Notes under the pieces: generated by a model | The model's database searches: none | What the model saw: only the letters and a program-made list of their open reading frames with translations | What the model was told of the DNA's origin: nothing | Part shown: positions 8,712 to 19,545 of the stretch, in pieces | How the letters are laid out: every line of letters begins with the position of its first letter | Numbering within the stretch: the stretch's first letter is position 1 | DNA from: Novosphingobium sp. NDB2Meth1 | GTDB lineage: Bacteria > Pseudomonadota > Alphaproteobacteria > Sphingomonadales > Sphingomonadaceae | DNA length: 64,000 bases | Assembly (NCBI RefSeq): GCF_900117425.1 | Contig: NZ_FPEH01000014.1 | Span: 62,001-126,000 of the forward strand | Direction: 5' to 3' | Position numbers and translations under genes: made by a program

Positions 8712-10613
8712 ATGAAGTTCGCCCGCTCGGTCTGGAAGATCCTCGTCGCCATCAAGGACGGCCTTGTGCTGCTCCTGCTCCTCCTGTTCTTCGCCGGGCT
8801 CTATGGCTTGCTCACGCTAAGGCCAACGCCGGGCTCGGTGCAAACGGGCGCGCTCTACATCGCGCTCAATGGGCCGGTGGTGGAGGAGCGCGCGAAGCTG
8901 CGGCCCTCGCAGCTGCTGTCCGGCGGCGCGCAGGCGAAGTCCCTGCAGGAGCGAGATATTGTCCACGCGCTGGAGGCGGCGGCGGGTGATGACCGCATCA
9001 AGGCCGTCGTGCTCGATCTCGAAAGCTTCGGCGGTGGCAGCCAGGTGGCAATGACCAATGTCGGCGCGGCGATGGACAAGGTGCGCGCCGCGAAGAAACC
9101 GGTGCTGGTCCGTGGCGGGCTCTACACCGACGACGGCGTGCAGATCGCGGCCCATGCCAGCGAGGCCTGGGTCGATCCGCTGGGCGGCGCGGTGGTCGCA
9201 GGCCCGGGAGGCACCAGCCTCTACTTCAAAGCGCTGCTCGACCGGCTCAAGATCAAGGCGCACGTGTTCAAGGTGGGCACCTACAAGAGCGCGGTGGAGC
9301 CGTTCACGCGAGAAGACGCTTCGCCGGAATCGAAGGAAGCGCTGAAGGCGGTCTATGCCGCCCTGTGGGATGCCTGGCAGGCGGACGTGAAGAAGGCGCG
9401 GCCCAAGGCAGACCTTGCGCTGGTGACTGGTGATCCAGTCAAGTGGATCGCGGCTTCGGGCGGCGATGCGGCGAAGGCGGCGGTCGCGGCGGGGCTGGTC
9501 GACCGCGTGGGTGACAAGATCGCGTTCGGCAAACGCGTCGCCGAGATTGTCGGCAAGGACCCTGCGGGCGGCGAAGGCGATTTCAAAGGCACCGCGCTCG
9601 ATACCTATCTCGCCGACCGCACCCCTTCGACCGACGGCAAGGCGATCGCGGTGGTTACGGTGGCCGGCGAGATCGTCGACGGCGATGCCGGACCGGGCAG
9701 GGCGGGCGGCGACCGCATTGCTGATCTCGTCGACAAGGCTTCGGCCAGCGGGAACTATTCCGCGCTCGTGGTCAGGGTCGATTCTCCCGGTGGGTCGGTG
9801 ACGGGGGCCGAGCGCATCCGCGCTGCCATCGCGCGGATGAAGGCCAAGAAGATCCCGGTCGTGGTTTCGATGGCGGGGCTTGCAGCGAGCGGCGGCTACT
9901 GGGTCTCGACCCCCGCAGACCGCATCTTCGCCGAGCCCGCCACGATCACCGGTTCGATCGGCATCTTCGCGATCATCCCCAGCTTCGAGGAAGCGCTCGG
10001 CAAGATCGGTGTGGGCACCGACGGCGTGAAGACGACGCCGCTTTCGGGTGAGCCTGATGTGTTCGGCGGCTTTTCGCCCACGGCGGAGGCGCTGATCCAG
10101 CAGCAGATCGACTCGGGCTATGCGCGTTTCCTCGGCCTCGTGGCGGCCTCGCGGCACAAGAGCCCGGCGGAGATCGACAAGATCGCGCAAGGGCGCATCT
10201 GGGACGGCGGCACGGCACGGCAACTGGGGCTCGTCGACGAGTTCGGTGGAATCGACGCTGCGCTCGCGTGGGCGGCGAAGGCGGCGGGCGCGCAGAGCTG
10301 GCATCCGGTCTATCTGGGCGGGGACGCCGATCCGTTCAGTGCGCTGCTGGCCAAGATTGCGGACAGCCAAAGCGATGCCGGTGAGGCGCATGTGCTTGGC
10401 GGGAAAGGCCTTGGCACCGATTTCGCAGCGCTCGCGGCGCAGCGGCAGGGTGCTTTGGCGCAGCAGCTGATGGGCGATCTGTCGCGCCTGCTGGGGGGCG
10501 AGGGCGCTCAGGTTTATTGCCTTGAATGCACTGGCCTTGCGCCATCACAGGCGGCTACTCCAGCAGCACCGCAAAGCACCTGGCTGGCTCTGCTGGCGCG
10601 GCTTGCCGGATAG
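8712..10613 (+). CDS. sppA: Signal peptide peptidase SppA, 67 kDa double-domain type
   Basis: A 633-residue serine protease that degrades cleaved signal peptides in the inner membrane, facing the periplasm. One membrane helix lies at about residues 17-37, followed by two tandem peptidase_S49 domains. The catalytic dyad is split between the repeats as in the E. coli enzyme: Lys192 in the first domain ([10 protein letters not shown]) and Ser393 in the second (LAASGGYW). Spacing and length match the 67K family. The gene stands alone, divergent from pyrB and followed by tRNA-Leu. Confidence 0.95.
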   Translation: MKFARSVWKILVAIKDGLVLLLLLLFFAGLYGLLTLRPTPGSVQTGALYIALNGPVVEERAKLRPSQLLSGGAQAKSLQERDIVHALEAAAGDDRIKAVVLDLESFGGGSQVAMTNVGAAMDKVRAAKKPVLVRGGLYTDDGVQIAAHASEAWVDPLGGAVVAGPGGTSLYFKALLDRLKIKAHVFKVGTYKSAVEPFTREDASPESKEALKAVYAALWDAWQADVKKARPKADLALVTGDPVKWIAASGGDAAKAAVAAGLVDRVGDKIAFGKRVAEIVGKDPAGGEGDFKGTALDTYLADRTPSTDGKAIAVVTVAGEIVDGDAGPGRAGGDRIADLVDKASASGNYSALVVRVDSPGGSVTGAERIRAAIARMKAKKIPVVVSMAGLAASGGYWVSTPADRIFAEPATITGSIGIFAIIPSFEEALGKIGVGTDGVKTTPLSGEPDVFGGFSPTAEALIQQQIDSGYARFLGLVAASRHKSPAEIDKIAQGRIWDGGTARQLGLVDEFGGIDAALAWAAKAAGAQSWHPVYLGGDADPFSALLAKIADSQSDAGEAHVLGGKGLGTDFAALAAQRQGALAQQLMGDLSRLLGGEGAQVYCLECTGLAPSQAATPAAPQSTWLALLARLAG

Positions 10614-10699
10614 GGACAGGCGGCCGCGACATACCCCATCGGCAACACTTGCCCTTTGCCCGGCGCTGCGATAGGGGCGGCGCTCGTTTTTCGCCGGAT

Positions 10700-10784
10700 G
10701 CGGGCGTGGCGGAACTGGTAGACGCGCTGGATTTAGGTTCCAGTATCGCAAGATGTGGGGGTTCGAGTCCCTTCGCCCGCACCA
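10700..10784 (+). tRNA. tRNA-Leu (anticodon UAG)
   Basis: An 85-nt class II tRNA with acceptor stem GCGGGCG/CGCCCGC, anticodon loop TTTAGGT giving anticodon TAG, a long variable arm and the T-arm GTTCGAGTC. Discriminator A is followed by an encoded CCA end. It lies between sppA and tig. Confidence 0.95.
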
Positions 10785-10898
10785 GAACCGTCCCGCTTCG
10801 GTCGGCAGCGTGGCCTTGCCATTCACGGGTGGCGGGGCCTGAACAGTTTATGACGCTCCATGGATTGCGTGGGGTCGTACAAGAAGGTTGGATCACAG

Positions 10899-12482
10899 AT
10901 GCAGATCGTCGAAACCAGCAACGAGGGCCTGAAGCGCGCCTACGCCCTGACCATCGCCGCGAATGATATCGCCGCGCTTGTCGAGGGTGAGGTCAAGAAG
11001 ATCACCCCGCAGGTGCGCATGCCCGGTTTCCGCCCCGGCAAGGTGCCCGCGAACCTCGTGCGCAAGATGCATGGCCCGGCGCTGCACCAGCAGGCGCTGG
11101 AAACCTCGATCCGCAATGCGATGGACAAGCTCGTCGCCGAGAAGGGCCTGCGCCCCGCGACACAGCCCGACGTCTCGCTCGCCGAGGGCTATGCGGAAGG
11201 CAAGGACGCCGAGCTGACCGTGGCGCTGGAAGTGCTGCCCGAGATCACCGCGCCCGCCATCGATGGCCTCAAGCTCGAGCGCCTTATCGTCGAAGTGAGC
11301 GACGCGGAAATCGACGAGGCCATCGGCCGCATCGCGCAGGGCCAGAAGCGCTTCAACGATGCGCCGGAGGGCACTGTTGCCGCTGACGGCGACCAGCTGA
11401 TCATCGATTTCGCCGGTTCGATCGACGGCGTCGCCTTCGACGGCGGCACGGCCGAAGACCAGCCGCTCGAGCTCGGCTCGGGCCGCTTCATCCCCGGCTT
11501 CGAGGAACAGCTCGTCGGTGTGAAGGTGGGTGACGAGCGCACGATCACCGTGACGTTCCCCGCCGACTATCCCGCTGAAAACCTTGCCGGCAAGGACGCC
11601 CAGTTCGCCTGCACCGTCAAGGCGGTCAAGCAGGCTGCGGAATTCACTGCGGACGACGAGTTCGCCAAGTCGCTCGGCCTTGAGAGCATCGAGCAGCTGC
11701 GCGGCCTGATCAAGGGCCAGATCGAGCAGGAAAACGGAGGCCTCACCCGCACCGCGATGAAGCGTTCGCTGCTTGATCAGCTCGCCGCCGGCCATGACTT
11801 TGCCGTGCCGCCGTCGATGGTCGATGCCGAGTTCGAGCAGATCTGGCAGCAGCTGACCACCGAAGCAGCCAAGGAAGAAGATCCCGCCGCCGCGCTCGCC
11901 GAGATCGAGGGCGAGAAGGACGATTACCGCAAGATCGCCGAGCGCCGCGTGCGCCTCGGTCTGCTCCTCTCGGAAATCGGCCAGGCCAACGGCGTTGTCG
12001 TGACCGCGCAGGAAATGGAAATGTTGATGCGTCAGGCCGCGCAGCAGTACCGCGAGCAGGACCGCCAGCGCTTCATCGACTACATCCGCTCGGACGCACT
12101 CGCCGCCGCCCAGCTGCGCGCGCCGCTCTATGAGGACAAGGTCGTCGACTTCCTGTTCGACAAGGCCGAAGTCACCGAGCGCAGCGTGACCCGCGAGGAA
12201 CTGCAGTCGGTGATCGAAGCCGACGAGAGCGGCAAGCCGGCTGAAGCCGCGCCTGCCAAGGTGGCGCCGAAGAAGGCGGCCAAGAAGGCCCCAAAGGCTG
12301 AGGCTGCAGAGGAAGCTCCGGCTGAGGAAGCGGCTCCGGCTGAAGAAGCGGCTGCTCCGAAGAAGAAGGCCCCGGCCAAGAAGAAGGCTGCCGAGGCTCC
12401 GGCCGAAGAAGCCGCTTCTGCCGAGGAAGCTGCTGCTCCGAAGAAGAAGGCCGCGCCCAAGAAGAAGGCCGCCGACGCCTGA
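10899..12482 (+). CDS. tig: Trigger factor, with a long Lys/Ala-rich C-terminal tail
   Basis: A 527-residue ribosome-associated chaperone and prolyl isomerase. The N-terminal ribosome-docking motif GFRPGKVP lies at about residues 43-50. The FKBP-type isomerase domain follows (about 160-245, with GDQLIIDFAGSIDG), then the helical chaperone arms to about residue 440. Starting at the ATG at 10899 gives the family N-terminus MQIVETSNEGLKR. It is about 95 residues longer than the E. coli protein. The excess is a low-complexity tail (about 445-527) of alternating APKKKA and AEEAA blocks, built from near-repeated DNA. A strong terminator follows at 12508-12540, and no clp gene follows directly; clpP-clpX lie 2.7 kb further on, beyond the amidase. 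Confidence 0.95.
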   Translation: MQIVETSNEGLKRAYALTIAANDIAALVEGEVKKITPQVRMPGFRPGKVPANLVRKMHGPALHQQALETSIRNAMDKLVAEKGLRPATQPDVSLAEGYAEGKDAELTVALEVLPEITAPAIDGLKLERLIVEVSDAEIDEAIGRIAQGQKRFNDAPEGTVAADGDQLIIDFAGSIDGVAFDGGTAEDQPLELGSGRFIPGFEEQLVGVKVGDERTITVTFPADYPAENLAGKDAQFACTVKAVKQAAEFTADDEFAKSLGLESIEQLRGLIKGQIEQENGGLTRTAMKRSLLDQLAAGHDFAVPPSMVDAEFEQIWQQLTTEAAKEEDPAAALAEIEGEKDDYRKIAERRVRLGLLLSEIGQANGVVVTAQEMEMLMRQAAQQYREQDRQRFIDYIRSDALAAAQLRAPLYEDKVVDFLFDKAEVTERSVTREELQSVIEADESGKPAEAAPAKVAPKKAAKKAPKAEAAEEAPAEEAAPAEEAAAPKKKAPAKKKAAEAPAEEAASAEEAAAPKKKAAPKKKAADA

Positions 12483-12507
12483 TTGCTGCCGCAAGGCACT
12501 GAAAAAC

Positions 12508-12540
12508 AAAGGGGCGCTCCGGCAACGGGGCGCCCCTTTT
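12508..12540 (+). terminator. Rho-independent terminator after tig
   Basis: A GGGGCGC stem (12511-12517) pairs with GCGCCCC (12530-12536). It is flanked by AAA and TTTT, so the stem can extend with A-T pairs. It lies 26 bp after the tig stop codon. Confidence 0.85.
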
Positions 12541-12634
12541 GGTATGCGCGCGGCATCCGTAATCGCCCGCAATTGACCCTACGAATCGGCGCATGAGAGA
12601 TTCGGGCAGGATCGGCTCCTGGGAGGGACCCCCG

Positions 12635-13468
12635 ATGCATACCGTTCGCAATCGCCTCGCTTCGCGGCCCCCGGTCGCAGTGCCTTCAGCATGCGTTTCC
12701 AAGCTTCCTGCACCGGCCGCCAGAGGGCCAAAGTCTGAACCGATGGCGCGCGGCTCCATGGCCATTCCGCTTGCCGCGGCGGACGAATGCGGCTTGATCG
12801 AACAGCGCCCACCGAAGCGCCGCAACGCCAAGGGCAAGAAGGCCCGCAAGGCCGCTGCGAAGCTGGCGGCAGCGCAGGAGGCGCAGGTTCTGGAACCGGC
12901 CGATTGCGCGGTGATCGAAAAACCTCGGCGCGCAAAGGCCGCCGCGAAAAAGGGCAAGGCGCGCGGTAAATCTCGCAAGGCGGTCAAGCCTGAACAGCTC
13001 CCGGCTATCCCGGCAGCGAAGGTTGTTCTGGGGACCTACAGCCCTCCGACACAAGTCCTTGTACAACCTGCGCTGACCCTGCCGGTTCGACCTGAACCGC
13101 TGGTAGAGGGTGTAGAGGAGCCCCAGCCGGCGCTGCTGCTCCCAGCTCCCGCGCCACATCTTGAAGCACCATCAGAACCTGCCGAGCCCCGGGTCGCACC
13201 ACAGCCGGAACCAGAGCCAGAACCCGCCATCGCGCTTGCCGACGTACCCTTGCCGCGCGCCCGCGCATTGGTCCCGGCGCGGCGGCAGGGGCTGGTCGAT
13301 GCTATCGCTTTCTTCTTGCGCGATTCCGGAAGGCGGCTCGCCCGCTGGTCGGCCCGCCGCCACAAGACCCGCGAGGAACAAGCGGCCCTGCGCCGGGCCG
13401 AGGCACAGCAGGTCAACCTGCAGCGCGAGCTTGAAGCGCTCGATATGCTGCGCCGGAACCGGGGGTGA
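12635..13468 (+). CDS. Hypothetical Lys/Ala/Pro-rich protein
   Basis: A 277-residue protein of unrecognised family. The first half is basic, with histone H1-like blocks (KKARKAAAKLAAA, RRAKAAAKKGKARGKSRKA). The middle is Pro/Glu-rich with a run of P-E-P repeats (about residues 170-200), and the end is a predicted helical, Arg/Gln/Glu-rich segment likely to form a coiled coil. The ATG at 12635 is chosen because GGGAGGGA lies just upstream; an in-frame start at 12593 has no such site. It ends against the convergent amidase gene with no gap. DNA binding or an assembly role is possible but not shown. Confidence 0.65.
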   Translation: MHTVRNRLASRPPVAVPSACVSKLPAPAARGPKSEPMARGSMAIPLAAADECGLIEQRPPKRRNAKGKKARKAAAKLAAAQEAQVLEPADCAVIEKPRRAKAAAKKGKARGKSRKAVKPEQLPAIPAAKVVLGTYSPPTQVLVQPALTLPVRPEPLVEGVEEPQPALLLPAPAPHLEAPSEPAEPRVAPQPEPEPEPAIALADVPLPRARALVPARRQGLVDAIAFFLRDSGRRLARWSARRHKTREEQAALRRAEAQQVNLQRELEALDMLRRNRG

Positions 13469-14968
13469 TTACTCCCCCCAGCGCTTCAGCGAGGGTTTGG
13501 GCACAGGCACCGTCCGTGCGCGTTCATAGGCGGCTCCGGCTTCCAGCACGCGCTTGTCGTCCCACTTGGTGCCCATGAACGAAAGCCCCATCGGCAGGCC
13601 TTCGACCGCCCCCATCGGCACGGAGAGGTGCGGATAACCCGCGATCGCGGCAAGGCTGCCCATGCCGACGTCGATCGAATGGTCGCCTGTCACCAGATCG
13701 ATCGCCCACGCGGGCGGGGCGGTCGGGGCGACGAGGAACGAGACACGATTGTCCGCCAGCAGCTTGTCGATCCCGTCCACCCCGGCCAGCCGCAGCGAAT
13801 TCTCGCGCGCCTTCTCGTAGGCGGCCTTGTCGGTCGTTGCTTCGGCTTCCTCGAATTCGTTCTGCCCGAACCAGCGGAGCTCCTTGGGTTGCGCCTTGTT
13901 GAAGGCGATGACATCCGCCAGTGTCCGGGCCGGCGGCGTATCCTTGAAGGAAGTGGCGGGCACCGACTGAAGGTAGGCCGCGAGATCGGTACGCAACTCG
14001 TAGAGCAGCACAGTGTATTCATCGCGGCCCATTTCTTCAGGCGGCGTGTAATCGATATCGACCAGCTCGGCGCCCGCCGCCTTGAGGTCGGCCAGCGCCT
14101 TGTCGAACAGCGCGATCACCTTGGGGTTGCTCCCCACCGCCTTGCGCAGGACGCCGAGCCGCACACCCTTGAGGCTGGAGGTGGCAAGGCCGGCGGCAAA
14201 GTCGGTCTTGTGCGCATTGGCTTCGGCGGTGGCGGGATCCGCCGGATCGCTGCCCGCCATCGCGGTAAGCATCAGTGCCGCATCGCGCACGCTGGTGGTC
14301 ATCGGGCCGACGGTATCCTGGCTGTGGCTGATCGGCACGACATGGGTGCGGGTGATCATGCCGACCGTGGGTTTGAACCCGACGATGCCATTCACCGAGG
14401 CCGGGCAGGTGATCGAGCCATCGGTCTCGCTGCCGATGGCGCCCCACGCCAGCCCCGCCGCAATCGCCGCGCCGCTGCCGGAAGAGGAGCCGCAGGGCGA
14501 GCGATCAAGCGCATGGGGGTTGCGCGTCTGTCCGCCGACCGCGCTCCACCCGCTGGAGGACTGGCCGGAGCGCATGTTGGCCCATTCGGAGAGGTTGGTC
14601 TTGCCCAGCACGACCACGCCCGCCGCGCGCAGGCCCACCATGAAGGGTGCATCGCGGCCCGCGTAGTTGTCCTTGAGGAGCAGGCTGCCGGCCGTCGTCG
14701 GCATCCGGTCGGCGGTCTCGATGTTATCCTTGACGAGGATGACCTTGCCGGCGAGCGGTCCGGTCACTGTTTTGGCCGCTGCCTCGGCCTTGGCGGCATC
14801 CGGATTGAGCGCGATCACGGCATTGATCTTCGGCCCTGCCTTGTCGATCGCCTTGATCCGGGCAAGGTAGGTGACAAGGCTGTGCTGTGCGTAGGTTTTC
14901 GCTTCTCCGGGAGTGGCGGCGGCGGCGAGCAGGACGGCAGAGATGGTCGCGGCGGCAAGTCTGGACAT
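13469..14968 (-). CDS. Exported amidase signature family hydrolase
   Basis: A 499-residue amidase with an N-terminal signal peptide (about residues 1-23, ending in GEA). The Ser-cisSer-Lys triad of the amidase signature family is visible: Lys80 in VKDNIET, the Ser cluster 161-163 in CGSSSGSGAA, and the nucleophile Ser185 in ETDGSITCPA. The family hydrolyses amides, from peptide amides to short amidated metabolites; the substrate cannot be read from sequence. The ATG at 14968 is preceded by AAAGGGTG and gives a proper signal peptide. The upstream in-frame extension to 15163 runs to the clpP start and is not coding-like. Confidence 0.85.
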   Translation of the reverse strand: MSRLAAATISAVLLAAAATPGEAKTYAQHSLVTYLARIKAIDKAGPKINAVIALNPDAAKAEAAAKTVTGPLAGKVILVKDNIETADRMPTTAGSLLLKDNYAGRDAPFMVGLRAAGVVVLGKTNLSEWANMRSGQSSSGWSAVGGQTRNPHALDRSPCGSSSGSGAAIAAGLAWGAIGSETDGSITCPASVNGIVGFKPTVGMITRTHVVPISHSQDTVGPMTTSVRDAALMLTAMAGSDPADPATAEANAHKTDFAAGLATSSLKGVRLGVLRKAVGSNPKVIALFDKALADLKAAGAELVDIDYTPPEEMGRDEYTVLLYELRTDLAAYLQSVPATSFKDTPPARTLADVIAFNKAQPKELRWFGQNEFEEAEATTDKAAYEKARENSLRLAGVDGIDKLLADNRVSFLVAPTAPPAWAIDLVTGDHSIDVGMGSLAAIAGYPHLSVPMGAVEGLPMGLSFMGTKWDDKRVLEAGAAYERARTVPVPKPSLKRWGE

Positions 14969-15161
14969 CGAACACCCTTTGCTGTTTTGCGAGGCATCTG
15001 GTGCCAACGATGCGCCGGCGCAATGGACTCGAAGGACATTGCTGGCCGATTTTGCCGATCTTGCACCACTTTTCATGGCTGATAGCGCGGATGCGCGGTT
15101 AACGCCCTTGAACATCCCGCCGTGGCACGCGACATAGGCACGGCTTAGCAAAGAGGACTCC

Positions 15162-15872
15162 ATGCTCGATCTTTACGGCGCCCACGGCGCATCGGTTTAC
15201 GGCAATCAGGGACGTTTCACCCAGGATCCCATCACCGGGGCGCTCGTGCCAGTGGTGGTCGAGCAGACCAGCCGCGGCGAACGCAGCTTCGACATCTTCT
15301 CGCGCCTGCTGCGCGAACGCATCGTTTTCGTGACGGGCGAGATCGAGGACAACATGGCCTCGCTGATCGTGGCGCAGCTGCTGTTCCTTGAAAGCGAGAA
15401 CCCCTCGAAGGACATCGCGATGTACATCAACTCGCCGGGCGGCGTGGTGACGGCGGGCCTCGCGATCTACGACACCATGCAGTACATCCGCCCGCGCGTC
15501 TCGACCGTGTGCATCGGCCAGGCCGCCTCGATGGGCAGCTTCCTGCTGGCAGCGGGTGAGCCGGGCATGCGCATCGCGCTTCCCAACGCGCGCATCATGG
15601 TCCACCAGCCCTCGGGCGGCGCGCGCGGCATGGCCTCGGATATCGAGATCCAGGCGCGCGAAATCCTGCGCATGAAGGCGCGGATGAACGACCTCTACGT
15701 GAAGTTCACGGGTCGTTCACTCGAGGAGATCGAAAAGGCGATGGACCGCGACACGTTCCTCGAAGCCGACGAGGCGCTGAAGTTCGGACTCGTCGACAAG
15801 GTGTACGAATCGCGGCCGGCGTCCGACCAGATCGGAGTCGAGGACGGTACGGGCGGTGCGCCCTCTGCATGA
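15162..15872 (+). CDS. clpP: ATP-dependent Clp protease proteolytic subunit
   Basis: A 236-residue serine peptidase subunit of the ClpXP protease. Catalytic Ser123 lies in GQAASMGSF and His148 in MVHQPSGG; the Asp follows in the last third. The N-terminus is about 25 residues longer than in E. coli, as is usual for alphaproteobacteria. The ATG at 15162 is preceded by AAAGAGGA. clpX follows after 147 bp. In this lineage ClpXP removes CtrA under control of the same phosphorelay as ChpT, which is also in this window. Confidence 0.97.
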   Translation: MLDLYGAHGASVYGNQGRFTQDPITGALVPVVVEQTSRGERSFDIFSRLLRERIVFVTGEIEDNMASLIVAQLLFLESENPSKDIAMYINSPGGVVTAGLAIYDTMQYIRPRVSTVCIGQAASMGSFLLAAGEPGMRIALPNARIMVHQPSGGARGMASDIEIQAREILRMKARMNDLYVKFTGRSLEEIEKAMDRDTFLEADEALKFGLVDKVYESRPASDQIGVEDGTGGAPSA

Positions 15873-15986
15873 TTAAGGCCTGATTCCAGTATTTTGCATA
15901 ATAATGACAGGATGCTGGATCAGGGATTGTTCGCTATTTTCGTGTCCGGTTGATTAATGCCCTCCGGGTAGTAGGATAATCGGGCC

Positions 15987-16005
15987 CGCCCCTCGTGGAG
16001 GGGCG
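15987..16005 (+). promoter_or_regulatory. Hairpin in the clpX leader
   Basis: CGCCCCTC (15987-15994) and GAGGGGCG (15998-16005) form an 8-bp GC stem with a 3-nt loop that ends 14 nt before the clpX start codon. There is no T-run, so it is not a standard terminator. It could mark RNA processing between clpP and clpX or affect clpX translation. Confidence 0.4.
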
Positions 16006-16019
16006 TCTGGGATACAGGA

Positions 16020-17276
<1,257 letters not shown>

Positions 17277-17302
17277 TCAGCCGCGTCAGCCAACTGAATC
17301 TT

Positions 17303-17342
17303 GATCGCCCGCTGGTGAAAGCCAGCGGGCGATCTGCTTTTA
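17303..17342 (+). terminator. Terminator after clpX
   Basis: A 13-bp perfect stem (GATCGCCCGCTGG, 17303-17315, with CCAGCGGGCGATC, 17322-17334) and a 6-nt loop, followed by TGCTTTT. It separates clpX from the convergent superoxide dismutase gene. Confidence 0.85.
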
Positions 17343-17345
17343 GGC

Positions 17346-18047
17346 CTAGGATGCGGCAACCTTCGCGAACCGCGCATCCGCCGCCGTCCACGTCGCGGCG
17401 GCCATGAAGGCATCGACATAGGCCGCCGCTTTCGCGCCGTAGTCCATGGCGTAGGCGTGCTCGTACATGTCCATCGCGAGGATCGGCACGCCGCCTGCCA
17501 GTGTCTGGGTGTGGTCGCTCGCCCATTGGTTGGTGAGGCGGCCGTCGTGCGGGGACCATTGCAGGAGGACCCAGCCCGAGCCGCCGCCGAGCGCCTTGCC
17601 CATGGCGGAAAACTCGGCTGCCCAGCGGGTGAAGCTGCCGAAGTCGCGTTCGATCGCCGCGCCGAGCTTGGCGCCGGGCTTGCCGCCGGTTCCGAGGCAC
17701 GAGAAGTAGACTTCGTGGAGGATCATCGAATTCCACGCGATGAGTTCCTCGCGCTTGAGGCCGTTGAGCATGAAGCCGGGCACGGTCGCCATGTCGAGCT
17801 TGGCGAGTTCGCCCTTGATGGCGCCGATGCGCTTCACCGCGCTGACGTAGTTGTTGTCGTGGTGGCTGGTGAGAAGCTTGGCGGACAGGCCGGGGATCGT
17901 GGCTGGATCGAACGGCAGCGGGGCCGGAGTAGGCGCGAAGACCGGGCCTGAGGGGGCAGCGGCGGTCGTCTGGGCCGCGGCAGGAAGCGCGCTGGCGGCA
18001 GCGGCGGTGAGAGCGGCGGTCAGGGCGGTGCGGCGATCTAAGGACAT
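17346..18047 (-). CDS. Exported Fe/Mn-type superoxide dismutase
   Basis: A 233-residue Fe/Mn superoxide dismutase with an N-terminal export signal (about residues 1-26; two Arg at the start, then an Ala-rich core). It probably works in the periplasm, turning superoxide into oxygen and peroxide. Metal ligands can be placed at His62 (SHHDNNY), His111 (ILHEVYF), Asp193 and His197 (DMYEHAY). The second HH pair usual near the first ligand is replaced by Asn-Asn, so the outer-sphere gateway differs from SodB. Fe and Mn forms cannot be told apart here. A periplasmic dismutase fits a phototroph that lives in oxygen. Confidence 0.88.
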   Translation of the reverse strand: MSLDRRTALTAALTAAAASALPAAAQTTAAAPSGPVFAPTPAPLPFDPATIPGLSAKLLTSHHDNNYVSAVKRIGAIKGELAKLDMATVPGFMLNGLKREELIAWNSMILHEVYFSCLGTGGKPGAKLGAAIERDFGSFTRWAAEFSAMGKALGGGSGWVLLQWSPHDGRLTNQWASDHTQTLAGGVPILAMDMYEHAYAMDYGAKAAAYVDAFMAAATWTAADARFAKVAAS

Positions 18048-18113
18048 GGGGAGGCTCCTTCCAAGGGCGTGGACAGGAGAGTATCGGTCCGCGCTGGCTT
18101 GTCCAGCGGCCTC

Positions 18114-19070
18114 CTAAGCCACCTTGGTGCGCGGCTGGCAGGCCGGGGCGCAGGCATGTCCGGCGTGGTCGGTCGTCTCGATCTGCACGGTTGCGTGGCA
18201 GATGCCGAAGTCATGTTCCAGCGTGTGGGCGAGGCTGGTCAGAAAGGCGTCGCCTGGGTGGCCTGCGGGCATCACGAGATGCGCGGTCATCGCGGTTTCG
18301 GTCGTGCTCATTGGCCAGATGTGAAGATCGTGGACGGCGCTGACGCCGGGCAGGGCTTCGAGATGATGCTCGACCGCATGCCCATCGACCGAGGCGGGCA
18401 CGCCGTGAAGGCCCATCTTCAGCGAATCCTTGGCAAGGCCCCACGTGCCCCAGGCGATCACGCCGACGATGACAAGGCTGGTGACGGGATCGATCCACCA
18501 CGCGCCGGTTACCGAAATCAGCGCGCCAGCGGCCACCACACCGGCGGACACCGCAGCATCCGAGGCCATGTGCAGATAGGCGCCGCGGATGTTGATGTCG
18601 TGTTCGCGCCCGCGCAGGAACAGCAGCGCGGTGGCGGTGTTGATTGCGATGCCGATGGCGGCGACGACCATGACTGGCCCGGCAGCGACTGGTTGCGGTG
18701 CGATCAGGCGGTGGATCGTCTCGACCAGAATCGCCCCGAGCGCGATCATCAGCAGTGCGGCATTGAACAGCGCGGCGAGGATCGAGCTCGACTTGTAGCC
18801 ATAGGTAAAGCGTGCCGAGGGCGGGCGCGTCGCCAGCACGCTGGCGGCCCAGGCGACGGCGAGGCTGAGCACATCGGAAAGGTTGTGTCCCGCATCGGCA
18901 ACGAGCGCCATCGAGCCCGCAAGCACACCGTAGACCGCCTCGACCGCCACGAAGGCGGTGTTGAGCGCAATCCCGATGGCAAAGGCGCGGCCGAAGCTGG
19001 CGGGCGCATGGTGGTGATGTGCGTGCCCGTGCCCGTGATCATGGTCATGATGATGGTGTGCGCCGGACAT
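18114..19070 (-). CDS. Cation diffusion facilitator (CzcD/ZitB-type metal exporter)
   Basis: A 318-residue inner-membrane antiporter that exports divalent metals, most likely Zn. It begins with a His/Asp-rich tail (about residues 5-21), followed by six membrane helices. Metal-site motifs are in helix II (DAGHNLSDV) and helix V (HMASDAAVSAG). The C-terminal cytoplasmic domain contains the HDLHIWPM motif, and the protein ends with a His/Cys-containing tail. Full length for the family. It is upstream of the exported SOD gene on the same strand, with 66 bp between them, so the two may share a transcript. No metal-responsive regulator is adjacent. Confidence 0.92.
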   Translation of the reverse strand: MSGAHHHHDHDHGHGHAHHHHAPASFGRAFAIGIALNTAFVAVEAVYGVLAGSMALVADAGHNLSDVLSLAVAWAASVLATRPPSARFTYGYKSSSILAALFNAALLMIALGAILVETIHRLIAPQPVAAGPVMVVAAIGIAINTATALLFLRGREHDINIRGAYLHMASDAAVSAGVVAAGALISVTGAWWIDPVTSLVIVGVIAWGTWGLAKDSLKMGLHGVPASVDGHAVEHHLEALPGVSAVHDLHIWPMSTTETAMTAHLVMPAGHPGDAFLTSLAHTLEHDFGICHATVQIETTDHAGHACAPACQPRTKVA

Positions 19071-19130
19071 GTGCCGCTTCCTAGCGCCTCAAGCCCCGGT
19101 AGGAAAACAGTTTGATCATGTACAGGTACT

Positions 19131-19541
19131 TGCCAGGGGGCCTGTAAGCCGGGTTCTGTGGCGCGGACGGTATCGCACGTGTCGACCGTATCCGCGTCGG
19201 CAGCCATTCCTCTAGGCGGCCCGTTGCCGGGCGCGCTCAAGCGACCAACCCGGACTGCCGGCCCGAAACAGGCCTGCCCTTTTGGGGCGCGCAGTCCCTA
19301 TTCGGTCTTGCTCCGGGTGGGGTTTGCCTTGCCGCTTCCGTTACCGGTCGCGCGGTGCGCTCTTGCCGCACCCTTTCACCCTTGCTGCCCCGGACCTGGA
19401 TCCGGGGTTAGCGGTCTGCTCTCTGTGGCACTTTCCCTTGATCCTTGCGGACCCGGCGGGCGTTACCCGCCACCCTTGTTTCGTGGAGCCCGGACTTTCC
19501 TCGGGATCTTGCGATCACGCGGCTGCCCGGCCCCCTGGCGA
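19131..19541 (-). ncRNA. rnpB: RNase P RNA, bacterial class A
   Basis: The minus strand carries the hallmark elements of RNase P RNA: GAGGAAAGTCCGGGCTCC near the 5' end and ACAGAACCCGGCTTACAG near the 3' end. The ends pair as helix P1: GCCAGGGGGCC at the 5' side with GGCCCCCTGGC at the 3' side. The length, about 410 nt, is right for an alphaproteobacterial class A RNA. The 5' end lies only about 5 nt after the stop codon of the upstream amidase gene, so its promoter must sit inside that coding sequence or it is processed from a read-through transcript. Confidence 0.93.
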
Positions 19542-19545
19542 GAGG

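Noticed and set aside
8817..10391. Long minus-strand frame opposite sppA
   Set aside because: Antisense to a clear SppA gene; Arg-rich composition typical of shadow frames.
10893..12572. Open minus-strand frame of 559 codons opposite tig
   Set aside because: Mirror frame of a high-GC gene. Trigger factor on the plus strand is certain, and the antisense product is Leu/Arg/Gly-rich without any family pattern.
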